A stretch of DNA of 64,000 nt from NCBI RefSeq assembly GCF_020907985.1, contig NZ_JAJJPA010000015.1:87673-151672 (forward strand), in the 5' to 3' direction. The DNA comes from Kitasatospora humi. Lineage in GTDB: Bacteria; Actinomycetota; Actinomycetes; Streptomycetales; Streptomycetaceae. Positions within the stretch are counted from its first letter, which is position 1, and every line of letters starts with the position of its first letter. A program made the translations under genes and the position numbers. Under the pieces are notes generated by a model. The model saw nothing but the letters and a program-made list of their open reading frames with translations. It did no database searches and was not told where the DNA came from. Positions 1-8,127 of the stretch are shown piece by piece.

Positions 1-99
1 GTGAGTAGGGGATGCAGATCCACCCAGGGGAGGAGGCCGGGACGGGCCCGGTCGTAGCAGTCTTGTTGCAACCGGGTGTACTGCGGTGATCGCCCCGCT

Positions 100-173
100 G
101 CACCTACACTCGCAGTAGATAATTCGGTACGAGAGAGCAATCCGCAGCCCGGAGAAGGGGGCACCCGAGGCCC
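100..173 (+). promoter_or_regulatory. Probable pspA promoter and leader
   Basis: The segment ahead of pspA carries a TAGATAAT stretch (about 116-123) resembling a -10 element and a purine-rich GGAGAAGGGGG tract just before the start codon. I see no clear -35. The rest of 1-99 holds no gene that I can support. Confidence 0.3.
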
Positions 174-992
174 ATGAGCGACGGAATCATGAAGCGTATG
201 GGGCTGATCTTCCGCTCCAAGGCCAACAAGGCACTGGACCGGGCGGAGGATCCCCGCGAGACGCTGGACTACTCGTACCAGAAGCAGCTCGAGCTGTTGC
301 AGAAGGTCCGCCGGGGTGTCGCGGACGTCGCCACCTCGCGCAAGCGGCTGGAGCTCCAGCTGACCCAGCTCCAGCAGCAGTCCGCCAAGTACGAGGAGCA
401 GGGCCGCAAGGCGCTGTCCCTGGGCCGGGAGGACCTGGCCCGGGAGGCGCTGACGCGCAAGTCGGCGATGCAGGGCCAGATCAACGACCTGCAGGTGCAG
501 TACCAGCAGCTGCAGGGCGAGGAGGAGAAGCTCACCCTCGCCTCCCAGCGGCTGCAGGCCAAGGTGGACGCCTTCCGCACCAAGAAGGAGACCATCAAGG
601 CCACCTACACCGCCGCCCAGGCGCAGACCCGGATCGCCGAGTCGTTCTCCGGCATCTCGGAGGAGATGGGCGACGTGGGCCTGGCGATCCAGCGGGCCGA
701 GGACAAGACGGCGCAGATGCAGGCCCGGGCCGGCGCGATCGACGAGCTGCTCGCCTCCGGTGCGCTGGACGACCCGAGCGGGCTGCGCAAGGACGACATC
801 GAGGCCGAGCTGGAGCGGGTGGCCGGCGGCAGCGACGTGGAGCTGGAGCTGGCCCGGATGAAGGCCGAGCTGAGCGGCGGCTCCACCGGCCCGGCGCAGC
901 TGGAGCAGGGCAACGGCGGCGGCGCGCAGCAGCACCAGAACGGGCACGGCCAGCAGGACACCCCGCCGCCCACCATCAACTACCAGAAGTAA
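174..992 (+). CDS. pspA: PspA/IM30 family membrane-stress protein
   Basis: A 272-residue, almost wholly helical, charged protein of the PspA/IM30/Vipp1 family. These proteins bind the inner face of the cytoplasmic membrane and polymerise to maintain it under envelope stress. The N-terminus (MSDGIMKRMGLIFRSKANK) is an amphipathic helix leading into the typical ALDRAEDPRE segment. Residues about 25-220 form long coiled coils rich in Gln, Glu, Lys and Arg. The last 35 residues are a Gly/Gln/His tail typical of streptomycete versions. An in-frame ATG five codons downstream is an alternative start. The next gene follows after 34 bases and probably shares its transcript. No PspB or PspC homologue is nearby, so regulation must differ from the enterobacterial Psp system. 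Confidence 0.93.
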   Translation: MSDGIMKRMGLIFRSKANKALDRAEDPRETLDYSYQKQLELLQKVRRGVADVATSRKRLELQLTQLQQQSAKYEEQGRKALSLGREDLAREALTRKSAMQGQINDLQVQYQQLQGEEEKLTLASQRLQAKVDAFRTKKETIKATYTAAQAQTRIAESFSGISEEMGDVGLAIQRAEDKTAQMQARAGAIDELLASGALDDPSGLRKDDIEAELERVAGGSDVELELARMKAELSGGSTGPAQLEQGNGGGAQQHQNGHGQQDTPPPTINYQK

Positions 993-1026
993 GTCCACCG
1001 GCTCGAACAGCAGGGAGAAACACCGC

Positions 1027-1320
1027 ATGATCATGCGGATCATGGCTGAGGGCCAGTTCGAGGTGGCGGACGAGCACCTGAACCGACTCAACCAGCTCGA
1101 CGACGAGCTGCTCAAGGCGCTGGACTCGGACGACGAGGGCAAGTTCCGCACCGCGCTGGACAACCTGCTCGGCGCGGTGCGCGAGGTGGCCGTCCCGGTG
1201 GCGGCCGACTACCTGGGCCCGTCCGACTCGATCCTGCCGCGCGACGGCGCCACCATCGAGGAGGTCCGGGAGTTGCTGCGGGGCGAGGGCGACGGCCTGA
1301 TCCCGGGCCTGCCGGAGTAA
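1027..1320 (+). CDS. pspAA: PspA-associated protein (PspAA-type)
   Basis: A 97-residue acidic protein (MIMRIMAEGQFEVADEHLN...) of the small PspAA family, which is known to be encoded directly after pspA in actinobacteria. A GGGAG ribosome site precedes the ATG. The sequence is helical and rich in Asp/Glu, with no membrane segment or signal peptide, so it is presumably a cytosolic partner of PspA. Its biochemical role is unknown. The assignment rests on size, sequence character and immediate co-transcription with pspA. A strong hairpin follows the stop. Confidence 0.8.
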   Translation: MIMRIMAEGQFEVADEHLNRLNQLDDELLKALDSDDEGKFRTALDNLLGAVREVAVPVAADYLGPSDSILPRDGATIEEVRELLRGEGDGLIPGLPE

Positions 1321-1336
1321 CGGTCCACCGAACGCC

Positions 1337-1370
1337 GAAGGGGCGGCACCCGCGAGGGTGCCGCCCCTTC
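1337..1370. terminator. Bidirectional terminator between pspAA and nadA
   Basis: A perfect 15-bp inverted repeat (GAAGGGGCGGCACCC / GGGTGCCGCCCCTTC) with a GCGA tetraloop lies between two convergent genes. It can end transcription from both sides. Confidence 0.85.
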
Positions 1371-1389
1371 GGGCGTGGGAGAAGAATCG

Positions 1390-2571
1390 TTACGGCAGGG
1401 CCAGCATCCGGTCCAGGGCCGCCTTGGCGTACTTCTCGGTCTCCGGGTCCACCGTGATCACGTTCGGCACCCGCCCCTCGACCAGCGACTCCAGCGCCCA
1501 CACCAGGTGCGGCAGGTCGATCCGGTTCATCGTGGAGCAGAAGCAGACCGAGCGGTCCAGGAAGACGACCTCCTTGTCCGGGTGCGCCTTGGCGAGCCGG
1601 CGGACCAGGTTGAGCTCGGTGCCGATGGCCCACTTTGAGCCGGGCTCGGCGGCGTCCAGCGCCTTGATGATGTACTCGGTGGAGCCGACCAGGTCGGCGG
1701 CGGCGACCACCTCGTGCCGGCACTCGGGGTGCACCATCACGGTGACGCCCGGGATCCGCTCCCGGACCTCCTCCACCGAGTCCAGGGTGAAGCGGCCGTG
1801 CACCGAGCAGTGCCCGCGCCAGAGGATCATCTTGGCGTCGCGCAGCTCCTCGGCGGTCAGGCCGCCGTTCGGCTTGTGCGGGTTGTAGAGCACGCAGTCG
1901 TCCAGCGAGAAGCCCATCTCCCGCACCGCGGTGTTGCGGCCCAGGTGCTGGTCCGGCAGGAAGAGCACCTTCTCCCCCTGCTCGAACGCCCACTCCAGGG
2001 CCCGCTTGGCGTTGGAGGAGGTGCAGATGGTGCCGCCGTGCTTGCCGGTGAACGCCTTGATGTCGGCGGAGGAGTTCATGTAGGAGACCGGCACGGTCAC
2101 GTCGGCGACACCGGCCTCCCGCAGCACGTCCCAGCACTCGGCGACCTGCTCGGCGGTGGCCATGTCGGCCATCGAGCAGCCGGCCGCCAGGTCCGGCAGC
2201 ACGACCTGCTGGGCGTCGCCGGTCAGGATGTCCGCCGACTCGGCCATGAAGTGCACGCCGCAGAAGACGATGTACTCGGCCTCCGGGCGGGCCGCCGCGT
2301 CGCGGGCCAGCTTGAAGGAGTCGCCGGTGACGTCGGCGAACTCGATGACCTCGTCGCGCTGGTAGTGGTGCCCCAGGATGAAGACGCGGTCACCGAGCTT
2401 GGCCTTGGCGGCGCGGGCGCGCTCGACCAGCTCCGGGTCCGAGGCGGGCGGCAGGTCGCCGGGGCACTCGACGCCGCGCTCGCTGTTCGGATCGGCCTGG
2501 CGGCCGAGCAGCAGCAGGGCCAGCGGCGTGGCCGTCGGCTCGGTGAAGGTGCTGTCAACGGTGGTGGTCAC
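1390..2571 (-). CDS. nadA: Quinolinate synthase
   Basis: A 393-residue NadA. It condenses iminoaspartate with dihydroxyacetone phosphate to give quinolinate in de novo NAD synthesis, using an oxygen-sensitive [4Fe-4S] cluster. Cluster-binding cysteines are visible at about C104 (FCGVHFMAES), C284 (HPECRHEV) and C343/C345 (VCFCSTMNR). The substrate-site GHHYQRDEV segment near residue 67 is intact. Residues 1-40 are a variable extension common in actinobacterial NadA. nadB and nadC are not adjacent in this window, so the gene appears to be transcribed alone. The upstream DNA (2617-2640) is AT-rich with repeated CTATCT units and a possible -10. Confidence 0.96.
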   Translation of the reverse strand: MTTTVDSTFTEPTATPLALLLLGRQADPNSERGVECPGDLPPASDPELVERARAAKAKLGDRVFILGHHYQRDEVIEFADVTGDSFKLARDAAARPEAEYIVFCGVHFMAESADILTGDAQQVVLPDLAAGCSMADMATAEQVAECWDVLREAGVADVTVPVSYMNSSADIKAFTGKHGGTICTSSNAKRALEWAFEQGEKVLFLPDQHLGRNTAVREMGFSLDDCVLYNPHKPNGGLTAEELRDAKMILWRGHCSVHGRFTLDSVEEVRERIPGVTVMVHPECRHEVVAAADLVGSTEYIIKALDAAEPGSKWAIGTELNLVRRLAKAHPDKEVVFLDRSVCFCSTMNRIDLPHLVWALESLVEGRVPNVITVDPETEKYAKAALDRMLALP

Positions 2572-2615
2572 GGGCGGCTGCCCTCCTGTGCGGCCGGACA
2601 GAACCAGCCTTCTCG

Positions 2616-2640
2616 TCTATCTGACGCTATCTATCATAAC
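2616..2640 (-). promoter_or_regulatory. Candidate nadA promoter/operator
   Basis: Read on the minus strand, TATGAT (2638-2633) resembles a -10 hexamer 62-67 bases ahead of the nadA start. The repeated motif CTATCT occurs at 2617-2622 and 2627-2632 on the plus strand, so a repeat pair lies just downstream of the putative -10, where a repressor could bind. The -35 is weak. No named regulator can be assigned. Confidence 0.3.
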
Positions 2641-2779
2641 CTCGTCGGCGGCACTCCGACGATGGCCATCGTGTCGATGTGACGCGATCGTCTCGACGGA
2701 TCGGCGTGACGTCAGGTCGACTCGACTCAGTGCGCACGGGTCCCGGCGATCATGGCCGGAAGCGTGTTTGCTGGGCTCC

Positions 2780-3706
2780 ATGAAGGCAATCGCGATCCAA
2801 CGCTACGGCGGCCCCGAGGTCGTCGAGTTCCTGGAGCTGCCCGACCCCAAGACGGATCCCGACGCGGTGCTGGTCCGGGTCAAGGCGGCCGGCGTAAACC
2901 CGGCCGACCGGCACGTCAGGGAGGGCGCGGCGGACGCCCTGCTGGAGGTGCGGTTCCCGCTGGTCATGGGCTGGGACCTGGCCGGCGTGGTCGAGCGGGT
3001 CGGTCCCGCGGTGACCGAGTACCAGGTGGGCGACAAGGTGATCGGCTGCGTCCGCAAGGACTGGGTGCAGAACGGCACCTACGCCGAGCTGGTCGCGTGC
3101 CCGGTGCGCACCCTGGCCCGCAAGCCCGCCTCGCTCGACTGGGCGCAGGCCGGCGGGCTGCCGCTGGCCGGACTGACCGCCTACCAGGGGCTGCACCGGG
3201 CACTGGCCGTCAAGCCGGGTGAGACGGTGCTGATCCACGCGGCGGCCGGCGGGGTGGGCAGCATGGCCACCCAGATCGCCGTCGCCCTCGGCGCCCGGGT
3301 GATCGGCACCGCGAGCGAGCACAACCACGGCTACCTGCGCTCTCTCGGCGCCGAGCCGGTCGCCTACGGGGAGGGGCTGGCCGGCCGGATCAGGCAGCTG
3401 GCCCCGCAGGGGGTGGACGCCGCCTTCGACCTGGTCGGCGGTACGGCGCCGGAGGTCTCCCGGGAGCTGGTCGCCGACCCCGGGCGGATCGCCTCGGTCG
3501 TCGACACCGGTGTGGTCGACCACGGCGGCCGCTACGTCTGGGCGCGCCCCGACCCGGCCGACCTGGCGGCCCTCGGGCAGCTCGCCGACAGCGGACGGCT
3601 CACCGTCAACGTGGCCGCCACCTTCCCGCTGGCCCAGGCCGCCTCCGCCCAGGAGCTGCTCGCGGAGCGGCGCACCCGCGGCAAGATCGTGCTGACCGTG
3701 GACTGA
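2780..3706 (+). CDS. NADP-dependent quinone oxidoreductase-like protein (MDR superfamily)
   Basis: A 308-residue zinc-independent medium-chain dehydrogenase/reductase of the quinone oxidoreductase type. The start is the ATG of MKAIAIQRYGGPEVVEF, the canonical N-terminus of the family. The GroES-like domain covers about residues 1-125. The Rossmann domain shows an AAGGVGSMATQIA nucleotide-binding loop near residues 153-166. No catalytic-zinc Cys/His set is visible, which fits NADPH-dependent reduction of quinones or enones. The physiological substrate cannot be deduced. The gene stands alone, and its stop codon lies inside a short tandem duplication. Confidence 0.85.
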   Translation: MKAIAIQRYGGPEVVEFLELPDPKTDPDAVLVRVKAAGVNPADRHVREGAADALLEVRFPLVMGWDLAGVVERVGPAVTEYQVGDKVIGCVRKDWVQNGTYAELVACPVRTLARKPASLDWAQAGGLPLAGLTAYQGLHRALAVKPGETVLIHAAAGGVGSMATQIAVALGARVIGTASEHNHGYLRSLGAEPVAYGEGLAGRIRQLAPQGVDAAFDLVGGTAPEVSRELVADPGRIASVVDTGVVDHGGRYVWARPDPADLAALGQLADSGRLTVNVAATFPLAQAASAQELLAERRTRGKIVLTVD

Positions 3707-3732
3707 TCACCGGATGGTGGACTGATCACCGG
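3698..3732 (+). repeat. Perfect 16-bp tandem repeat across a stop codon
   Basis: GTGGACTGATCACCGG occurs at 3698-3713 and again at 3717-3732 (period 19). The first copy contains the stop codon of the oxidoreductase gene. This looks like a recent replication-slippage duplication. Confidence 0.9.
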
Positions 3733-3797
3733 GGTCCGGGAGAATGGGGGCGGTGACCACCGTCCGCAATCCGAACCCCCTGGGAGACCGGCCAGCC

Positions 3798-4265
3798 ATG
3801 AGCACCAGCAGACCCCCGTCCGAGCTGGGCGGAGTCTCCCTGGACGAGACCGACCGCCTGCTGCTGGCCCACCTGGGCCGGGACGGCCGGGCCTCGTACG
3901 CGGAGATCGGCCTGCTCGCCAACCTCTCGGCGACCGCCGTGCGCCGCCGGATCGACCGGCTGCGGGCCCGCGGGGTGGTGCGCGGCTTCACGGTGGTGCT
4001 CGACCCGGAGCTGCTCGGCTGGCAGACCGAGGCCTTCGTGGAGGTCTACTGCCGGGAGCGGACCGCACCCGAGGAGATCCTGGCCAGCCTGCGCCAGTTC
4101 CCCGAGGTGGTCGCCGCCTGGACGGTCACCGGCGATCCGGACGCCCTGGTCCACCTGCGGGCCGCCGACACCCGCCACCTGGAGGCGGTGATCGAGCGGA
4201 TCCGCAAGGAGCCCGGCATCCAGCGCAGCCGCAGCTCGGTGGTGCTCTCCCGGTTGATCGGCTGA
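3798..4265 (+). CDS. Lrp/AsnC family transcriptional regulator
   Basis: A classic two-part Lrp/AsnC regulator of 155 residues from the ATG preceded by GGGAG; an in-frame ATG at 3744 would add 18 residues. The N-terminal winged helix-turn-helix includes LDETDRLLLAHLGRDGRASYAEIGLLANLS..AVRRRIDRL. The C-terminal RAM domain includes GFTVVLDPELLGWQTEAFVEVYC and a VTGDPDALVHLRA loop that usually binds an amino acid. The neighbouring downstream gene is a PLP amino-acid decarboxylase on the same strand. By family habit this regulator probably responds to the decarboxylase substrate or a related amino acid. A candidate operator lies between them. Confidence 0.88.
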   Translation: MSTSRPPSELGGVSLDETDRLLLAHLGRDGRASYAEIGLLANLSATAVRRRIDRLRARGVVRGFTVVLDPELLGWQTEAFVEVYCRERTAPEEILASLRQFPEVVAAWTVTGDPDALVHLRAADTRHLEAVIERIRKEPGIQRSRSSVVLSRLIG

Positions 4266-4354
4266 CCCGCGGCCGCTCCGACCGGGGCGCGCAGGAATCC
4301 TGCGCGGGGGGCGCCGAAGACGCTCGAAAGCTGCTCGGACCGGCGCATTCGGAC

Positions 4355-4384
4355 GCGCGGGTGACACCCCGCGCTGCCTACGCT
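4355..4384 (+). promoter_or_regulatory. Inverted repeat and -10 ahead of the decarboxylase gene
   Basis: GCGCGGGTG (4355-4363) and CACCC-C-GCGC (4365-4374) form an inverted repeat centred on one base, with one bulged C. It ends four bases before a TACGCT -10-like hexamer (4379-4384). This is where an operator overlapping the -35/spacer would lie. The adjacent Lrp-type protein is the obvious candidate binder, but that is inference. Confidence 0.4.
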
Positions 4385-4416
4385 GATCCGAGTTGTTCAG
4401 CCGAAGGAGTACCCCT

Positions 4417-5799
4417 GTGAGCACCGCACCCAACCGCATGCACCGGCCCGACAACGAGCTGGTGGACCTGGTCTTCGGCTACATGCGCGAGCGGCTGCAG
4501 TACGACCCGGTGCCGCTCGACCACCCCGGCGACGGCGAGCACCTGCGCGCGCACCTGGCCGGCCTGCTGAACGAGCACGGCAACGACCCGGCCGACGTGC
4601 TCAAGCTCTACGACCACGAGCTGTCCCGCGCGGTGATCTCCGCCGACAGCCCGCGCTACCTCTCCTTCATCCCGTGCGCCCCCACCAAGGCCGCGCTCCT
4701 CTTCGACATGGTGGTCTCCTGCGCCTCGCTGCAGGGCATCTCCTGGCTGGAGGCGGCCGGTGCGATCGCCGCCGAGAACCAGGTGCTGCGCCTGATAGCC
4801 GACCGGGCCGGGCTGCCCGGGACGGCCGGCGGCACCTTCGTCTCCGGCGGTTCGGCCGGCAACCTCTCCGCCCTGGTGGTGGCCCGCGACACGGCCCGCC
4901 GCAAGCTGGCCGGCCGGGACCAGCGCAGCGGGTCCGAGACCCGGCTGCGGATCGCGGTCGCCGACCAGGTGCACTCCTCGGTGAAGAACACCTTCAACAT
5001 CATCGGCGTGGAGGCCTTCAAGGTCCCGACCGTCGACCGCCGGTTCACCGGCGAGGCGCTGCGGGCCGCGCTGGCCGCCGATCCCGACCCGGAGACCGTC
5101 ATCGCCGTGGTCGGCACCGCCGGCACCACCAACGAGGGCATCATCGACGACCTCCAGGGCCTGTCCGAGGTCGCCCGCGAACGCGGCATGTGGTTCCACG
5201 TGGACGGCGCGTACGGCGGCGCCGGCCTGTTCGCCCCCTCGATCAGGGAGCGCTACAACGGCATCGAGCACGCCGACTCCTTCGTCGTCGACCCGCACAA
5301 GTGGTTGTTCGCGCCGTTCGACTGCGCCGCGCTGATCTACCGCGACCCGCGCCTCGCCAAGGCCGTGCACACCCAGGACGCCGGCTACCTGGACGTGCTG
5401 CACCACGAGGGCGACGAGTGGAACCCCACCGACTACGCCTACCACCTGACCCGCCGGGCCCGCGGCCTGCCGCTCTGGTTCTCGCTCGCCGTGCACGGCA
5501 CCCAGGCCTACACCGACGCGATCGAGACCGGCCTCGCGCTGGCCAGGGACACCGCCCAGCTGATCCGGGAGACCGACCACCTGGAGCTGCTGCACGACCC
5601 GCAGCTCTCCGCGGTCTGCTTCCGCCGGACCGGCTGGACCGAGCAGCAGTACTACGACTGGTCGCACCAGCTGCTCGCCGACCAGATCGGTTTCGTCACC
5701 CCCACCGGCTGGGACGGCGAGACGGTGGCCCGGTTCGCCTTCCTGCACCCGGGCACCACCATGGAGATGGTCCGGGAGATCCTGGACACCATGGCCTGA
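4417..5799 (+). CDS. Group II PLP-dependent amino-acid decarboxylase
   Basis: A 460-residue pyridoxal-5'-phosphate decarboxylase of the aromatic-L-amino-acid/diaminobutyrate/glutamate decarboxylase fold. The GTG at 4417 is chosen because AAGGAG sits just upstream. Diagnostic segments are VSGGSAGNLSALVVARD (cofactor phosphate binding), HVDGAYGGAGLF (the Asp that contacts the pyridine nitrogen) and VDPHKWLFAPFDCAAL, where the Lys of the HK pair forms the Schiff base. Substrate specificity is uncertain. The family includes L-DOPA/tryptophan, tyrosine and diaminobutyrate decarboxylases. The Lrp-type regulator immediately upstream suggests induction by an amino acid. Confidence 0.88.
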   Translation: MSTAPNRMHRPDNELVDLVFGYMRERLQYDPVPLDHPGDGEHLRAHLAGLLNEHGNDPADVLKLYDHELSRAVISADSPRYLSFIPCAPTKAALLFDMVVSCASLQGISWLEAAGAIAAENQVLRLIADRAGLPGTAGGTFVSGGSAGNLSALVVARDTARRKLAGRDQRSGSETRLRIAVADQVHSSVKNTFNIIGVEAFKVPTVDRRFTGEALRAALAADPDPETVIAVVGTAGTTNEGIIDDLQGLSEVARERGMWFHVDGAYGGAGLFAPSIRERYNGIEHADSFVVDPHKWLFAPFDCAALIYRDPRLAKAVHTQDAGYLDVLHHEGDEWNPTDYAYHLTRRARGLPLWFSLAVHGTQAYTDAIETGLALARDTAQLIRETDHLELLHDPQLSAVCFRRTGWTEQQYYDWSHQLLADQIGFVTPTGWDGETVARFAFLHPGTTMEMVREILDTMA

Positions 5800-5832
5800 G
5801 CAGGCCGCTCCTGACCGGTCGGCGGTACTCGG

Positions 5833-6702
5833 TCACAGGAAGGCGCCGTCGGGCAGGTAGGCGGTCGGCGGGCGCATCCCGCGCAGCGCCAGGTAACCGG
5901 CGTTCTCCAGGGTCAGCCCCAGGTCCAGGCCGACGTCCACCGCCCACTCCGCCTCCGCGGTGGCGTGCTCCACCTCGGCCCGGGTGCCGTGCGGCACCCG
6001 GGCCAGCGTCTCGCGCAGCAGCCGGGCCGCCAGTCGGCGGGAGGTGGCCGCCAGCAGCTTGACCGTCCCGCCGTCCCGGTAGCAGTAGCCGCTGCCGGCC
6101 AGGGTGTCGACCACCAGCAGCTCCTCGTAGTGCGCCAGCATCAGCCGGTGGTCGACCCCGTGCGCGGCGCCGCGCACCCGCCGGTCGACGGAGTCCAGCA
6201 GGTCCAGGTGCCGCTCGGTGCCGCGGTGCACCGGCAGCTCGCCCACCTGCAGCAGCGCCGACCGGTCCGTCTCGCCGGTCAGCCGCATGGTCGGGTACAG
6301 GGTGAAGCCGGCCCGGCGGTAGCGGCGGGCGGCGGCCGGGTCGGTCGAGACGGTCGTCATGCCGCGCAGGCAGCCGCGCCCGTGTTCGGCGGCCCGGTCC
6401 AGCAGCAGCCGGCCGATGCCCTTGCCCTGGAAGTCGGGCAGCACCGCGGTGAGCGCCGGCACCCACACACCCTCGCGGCGCAGCGACAGCGCGAACCCGA
6501 CCGGTCGCCGGTCCACCACCGCCAGCCAGCAGCCCTGCGGGTCGTGGGCGACCAGATGCCTGGTCCGGGCCCGGTGGAAGACGCTCTCCGCCTCGGTCGG
6601 CCGGTGCGCCGGCCCCGGGGAGAGCGGGCCGAAGGCGGCCAGCGCGAGCTCCCGGACGGTCTCGGCCTCGGCGTGCGAGTCGTGCAGCTGACGCAGGATC
6701 AT
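5833..6702 (-). CDS. GNAT family N-acetyltransferase
   Basis: A 289-residue protein with an N-terminal GCN5-related acetyltransferase domain (about residues 1-145). The acetyl-CoA pyrophosphate loop is visible as FQGKGIGRLLLDRA, preceded by the beta-strand ALTAVLPD. The C-terminal half (about 150-289) repeats a weaker GNAT-like pattern (TVKLLAATSRRLAARLLRETL), so this may be a tandem or degenerate double GNAT. The acceptor substrate is unknown. The gene is alone on its strand and converges on the decarboxylase gene. The upstream region also contains the start of the erpA control region, which is divergent. Confidence 0.85.
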   Translation of the reverse strand: MILRQLHDSHAEAETVRELALAAFGPLSPGPAHRPTEAESVFHRARTRHLVAHDPQGCWLAVVDRRPVGFALSLRREGVWVPALTAVLPDFQGKGIGRLLLDRAAEHGRGCLRGMTTVSTDPAAARRYRRAGFTLYPTMRLTGETDRSALLQVGELPVHRGTERHLDLLDSVDRRVRGAAHGVDHRLMLAHYEELLVVDTLAGSGYCYRDGGTVKLLAATSRRLAARLLRETLARVPHGTRAEVEHATAEAEWAVDVGLDLGLTLENAGYLALRGMRPPTAYLPDGAFL

Positions 6703-6828
6703 CCGACCATCCTGGCGGCTCGGCCCCGATCCGCGTCAGTGAATTCGCGCATGTGCGAGCATGGAACGGACAACGGAACGGGCGGCGCCCGGCACCGTGG
6801 AATCCACAAGACGCCAGATCCACTGCCC

Positions 6829-6854
6829 GGAATCAAATCGGGCAGCCGCTGGTT
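6829..6854 (+). promoter_or_regulatory. SigR-type promoter ahead of erpA
   Basis: GGAAT (6829-6833) and GTT (6852-6854) are separated by exactly 18 bases, a full match to the published SigR (thiol-oxidative stress sigma factor) consensus GGAAT-N18-GTT of streptomycetes. It lies 43 bases before the erpA start, a sensible distance. An iron-sulfur assembly gene is a plausible SigR target. Confidence 0.7.
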
Positions 6855-6896
6855 GGCACTGGCGGCACTACGTCGTCACAGACCGGGAGTAAGCAG

Positions 6897-7250
6897 ATGA
6901 CCGTCCAGGACGAGACCACCGTCGAGCGTGGTCTGCTCCTTACCGATGCCGCTGCGGCCAAGGTGAAGGCCCTGCTGGACCAGGAAGGCCGCGACGACCT
7001 CGCGCTGCGCGTCGCCGTGCAGCCGGGCGGTTGCTCGGGCCTGCGGTACCAGCTCTTCTTCGACGAGCGCTCGCTCGACGGCGACGTCGTCAAGGAGTTC
7101 GGTGGCGTCAAGGTCGTCACCGACCGGATGAGCGCCCCTTACCTCGGCGGTGCCACGGTCGACTTCGTCGACACCATCGAGAAGCAGGGCTTCACCATCG
7201 ACAACCCGAACGCCACCGGTTCCTGCGCCTGCGGCGACTCGTTCAGCTGA
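6897..7250 (+). CDS. erpA: Iron-sulfur cluster insertion protein ErpA/HesB
   Basis: A 117-residue A-type iron-sulfur carrier. It receives [2Fe-2S] or [4Fe-4S] clusters from the SUF machinery and hands them to apoproteins. The three conserved cysteines are present: PGGCSGLRYQLFFDE (first) and the C-terminal CACGDSF (second and third). The start is the ATG preceded by GGGAG; longer readings lack a ribosome site. The gene is monocistronic, sits behind a SigR-type promoter and ends at a strong terminator. Likely clients in this window include NadA and the Rieske protein. Confidence 0.94.
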   Translation: MTVQDETTVERGLLLTDAAAAKVKALLDQEGRDDLALRVAVQPGGCSGLRYQLFFDERSLDGDVVKEFGGVKVVTDRMSAPYLGGATVDFVDTIEKQGFTIDNPNATGSCACGDSFS

Positions 7251-7266
7251 TCCCCGAGCGGATCGG

Positions 7267-7304
7267 AAGGGGCGGCCCCCGGAGTTCTCCGGGGGCCGCC
7301 CCTT
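7267..7304. terminator. Bidirectional terminator after erpA
   Basis: A perfect 18-bp palindromic stem starting AAGGGGCGGCCCCCGGAG with a 2-base loop, followed by TTTT on the plus strand. It separates erpA from the convergent lipoprotein gene. Confidence 0.9.
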
Positions 7305-7311
7305 TTCCCGC

Positions 7312-8013
7312 TCAGTTGCCCGCGCTCACCGGCCCGCCCTGCGGCGCCGACTCCAGCGGCACCGGGGTGCCGTCCCGCAGGCTCACCACCGAGCGGCCGT
7401 TCAGCGGCTGCGAGAGGGTGCCCACCACGGACTGGCGCTTGGCCAGTGCCGGGCAGTTCTGACCGGACGGCGCGGGCTCGCTGATCACCACGTCGACCCC
7501 GACCACGCCGCCCGGCTTCTCGTTGACCTTCAGGGCGTACTTGTCGCAGATGCCACCGGTGAAGAAGACGGTCAGCTGGTTGCCGCTGGCCAGGTAGTTC
7601 TCCGGCTTGAACGCGGTGGCCGGGTGGATCGGGTCGACCGGGAGCGGCGAGCCGGGGGCCGGGCTCTTGCGCGGGGCCGAGGGGTTGCCCCCGGGCAGGG
7701 TGCCGCTGCCGCCTCCGGAGGCGCCGGCCTGGCCGGTGGCGGGGGCGCCGGACGGGGCGGCCGGGGAACCGGCGGAGGGTGCGGCGGAGGCCGAGCCGCT
7801 CGGCCCGGTCGAGGCGCCGGCCGACGCCGCGGCACTCGTGCTGCTCGTGCTGCTCGCACCGCCCGCGGCGCTCTTGGCGCCACCGCTGCTGCCGCACGCA
7901 GTGACCGCCGCCGCGACCGAGAGCAGCAGCGCGGCGGCCGCCAGGGCCCGCCTGGGGCGGGTCGGCCGACCGGTCGGCGCGGCCGGGTGGGTGGCGGTGG
8001 TCTTGTCGTCCAT
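7312..8013 (-). CDS. Secreted lipoprotein of unknown function
   Basis: A 233-residue protein with a basic N-terminus, a hydrophobic segment (ALAAAALLLSVAAAVTAC) and a VTAC lipobox, so it should be exported and lipid-anchored. About residues 43-125 are a low-complexity Ala/Ser/Gly/Pro linker. The C-terminal domain (about 128-233) has two cysteines (GGICDKYAL and GQNCPAL) that could form a disulfide, and a beta-rich pattern. Similar streptomycete lipoproteins are annotated only as hypothetical. GGAGG precedes the ATG. The small gene upstream on the same strand may share its transcript. Confidence 0.8.
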   Translation of the reverse strand: MDDKTTATHPAAPTGRPTRPRRALAAAALLLSVAAAVTACGSSGGAKSAAGGASSTSSTSAAASAGASTGPSGSASAAPSAGSPAAPSGAPATGQAGASGGGSGTLPGGNPSAPRKSPAPGSPLPVDPIHPATAFKPENYLASGNQLTVFFTGGICDKYALKVNEKPGGVVGVDVVISEPAPSGQNCPALAKRQSVVGTLSQPLNGRSVVSLRDGTPVPLESAPQGGPVSAGN

Positions 8014-8127
8014 GGTGCGACGTCCTCCAGTTTCGGCGGATCCCTTGAACAGCGTCGGCTGCGCGGATCTGACGTGGCCCGGAGGAAACCGGTTCCCGGC
8101 CCGAGCGGGAGAATCCTCAGGCGGGCG

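Noticed and set aside
6799..6823. A second SigR-like element (GGAAT near 6799) ahead of erpA
   Set aside because: After an 18-base spacer the sequence reads ACT and not GTT, so only the 6829-6854 element fits.
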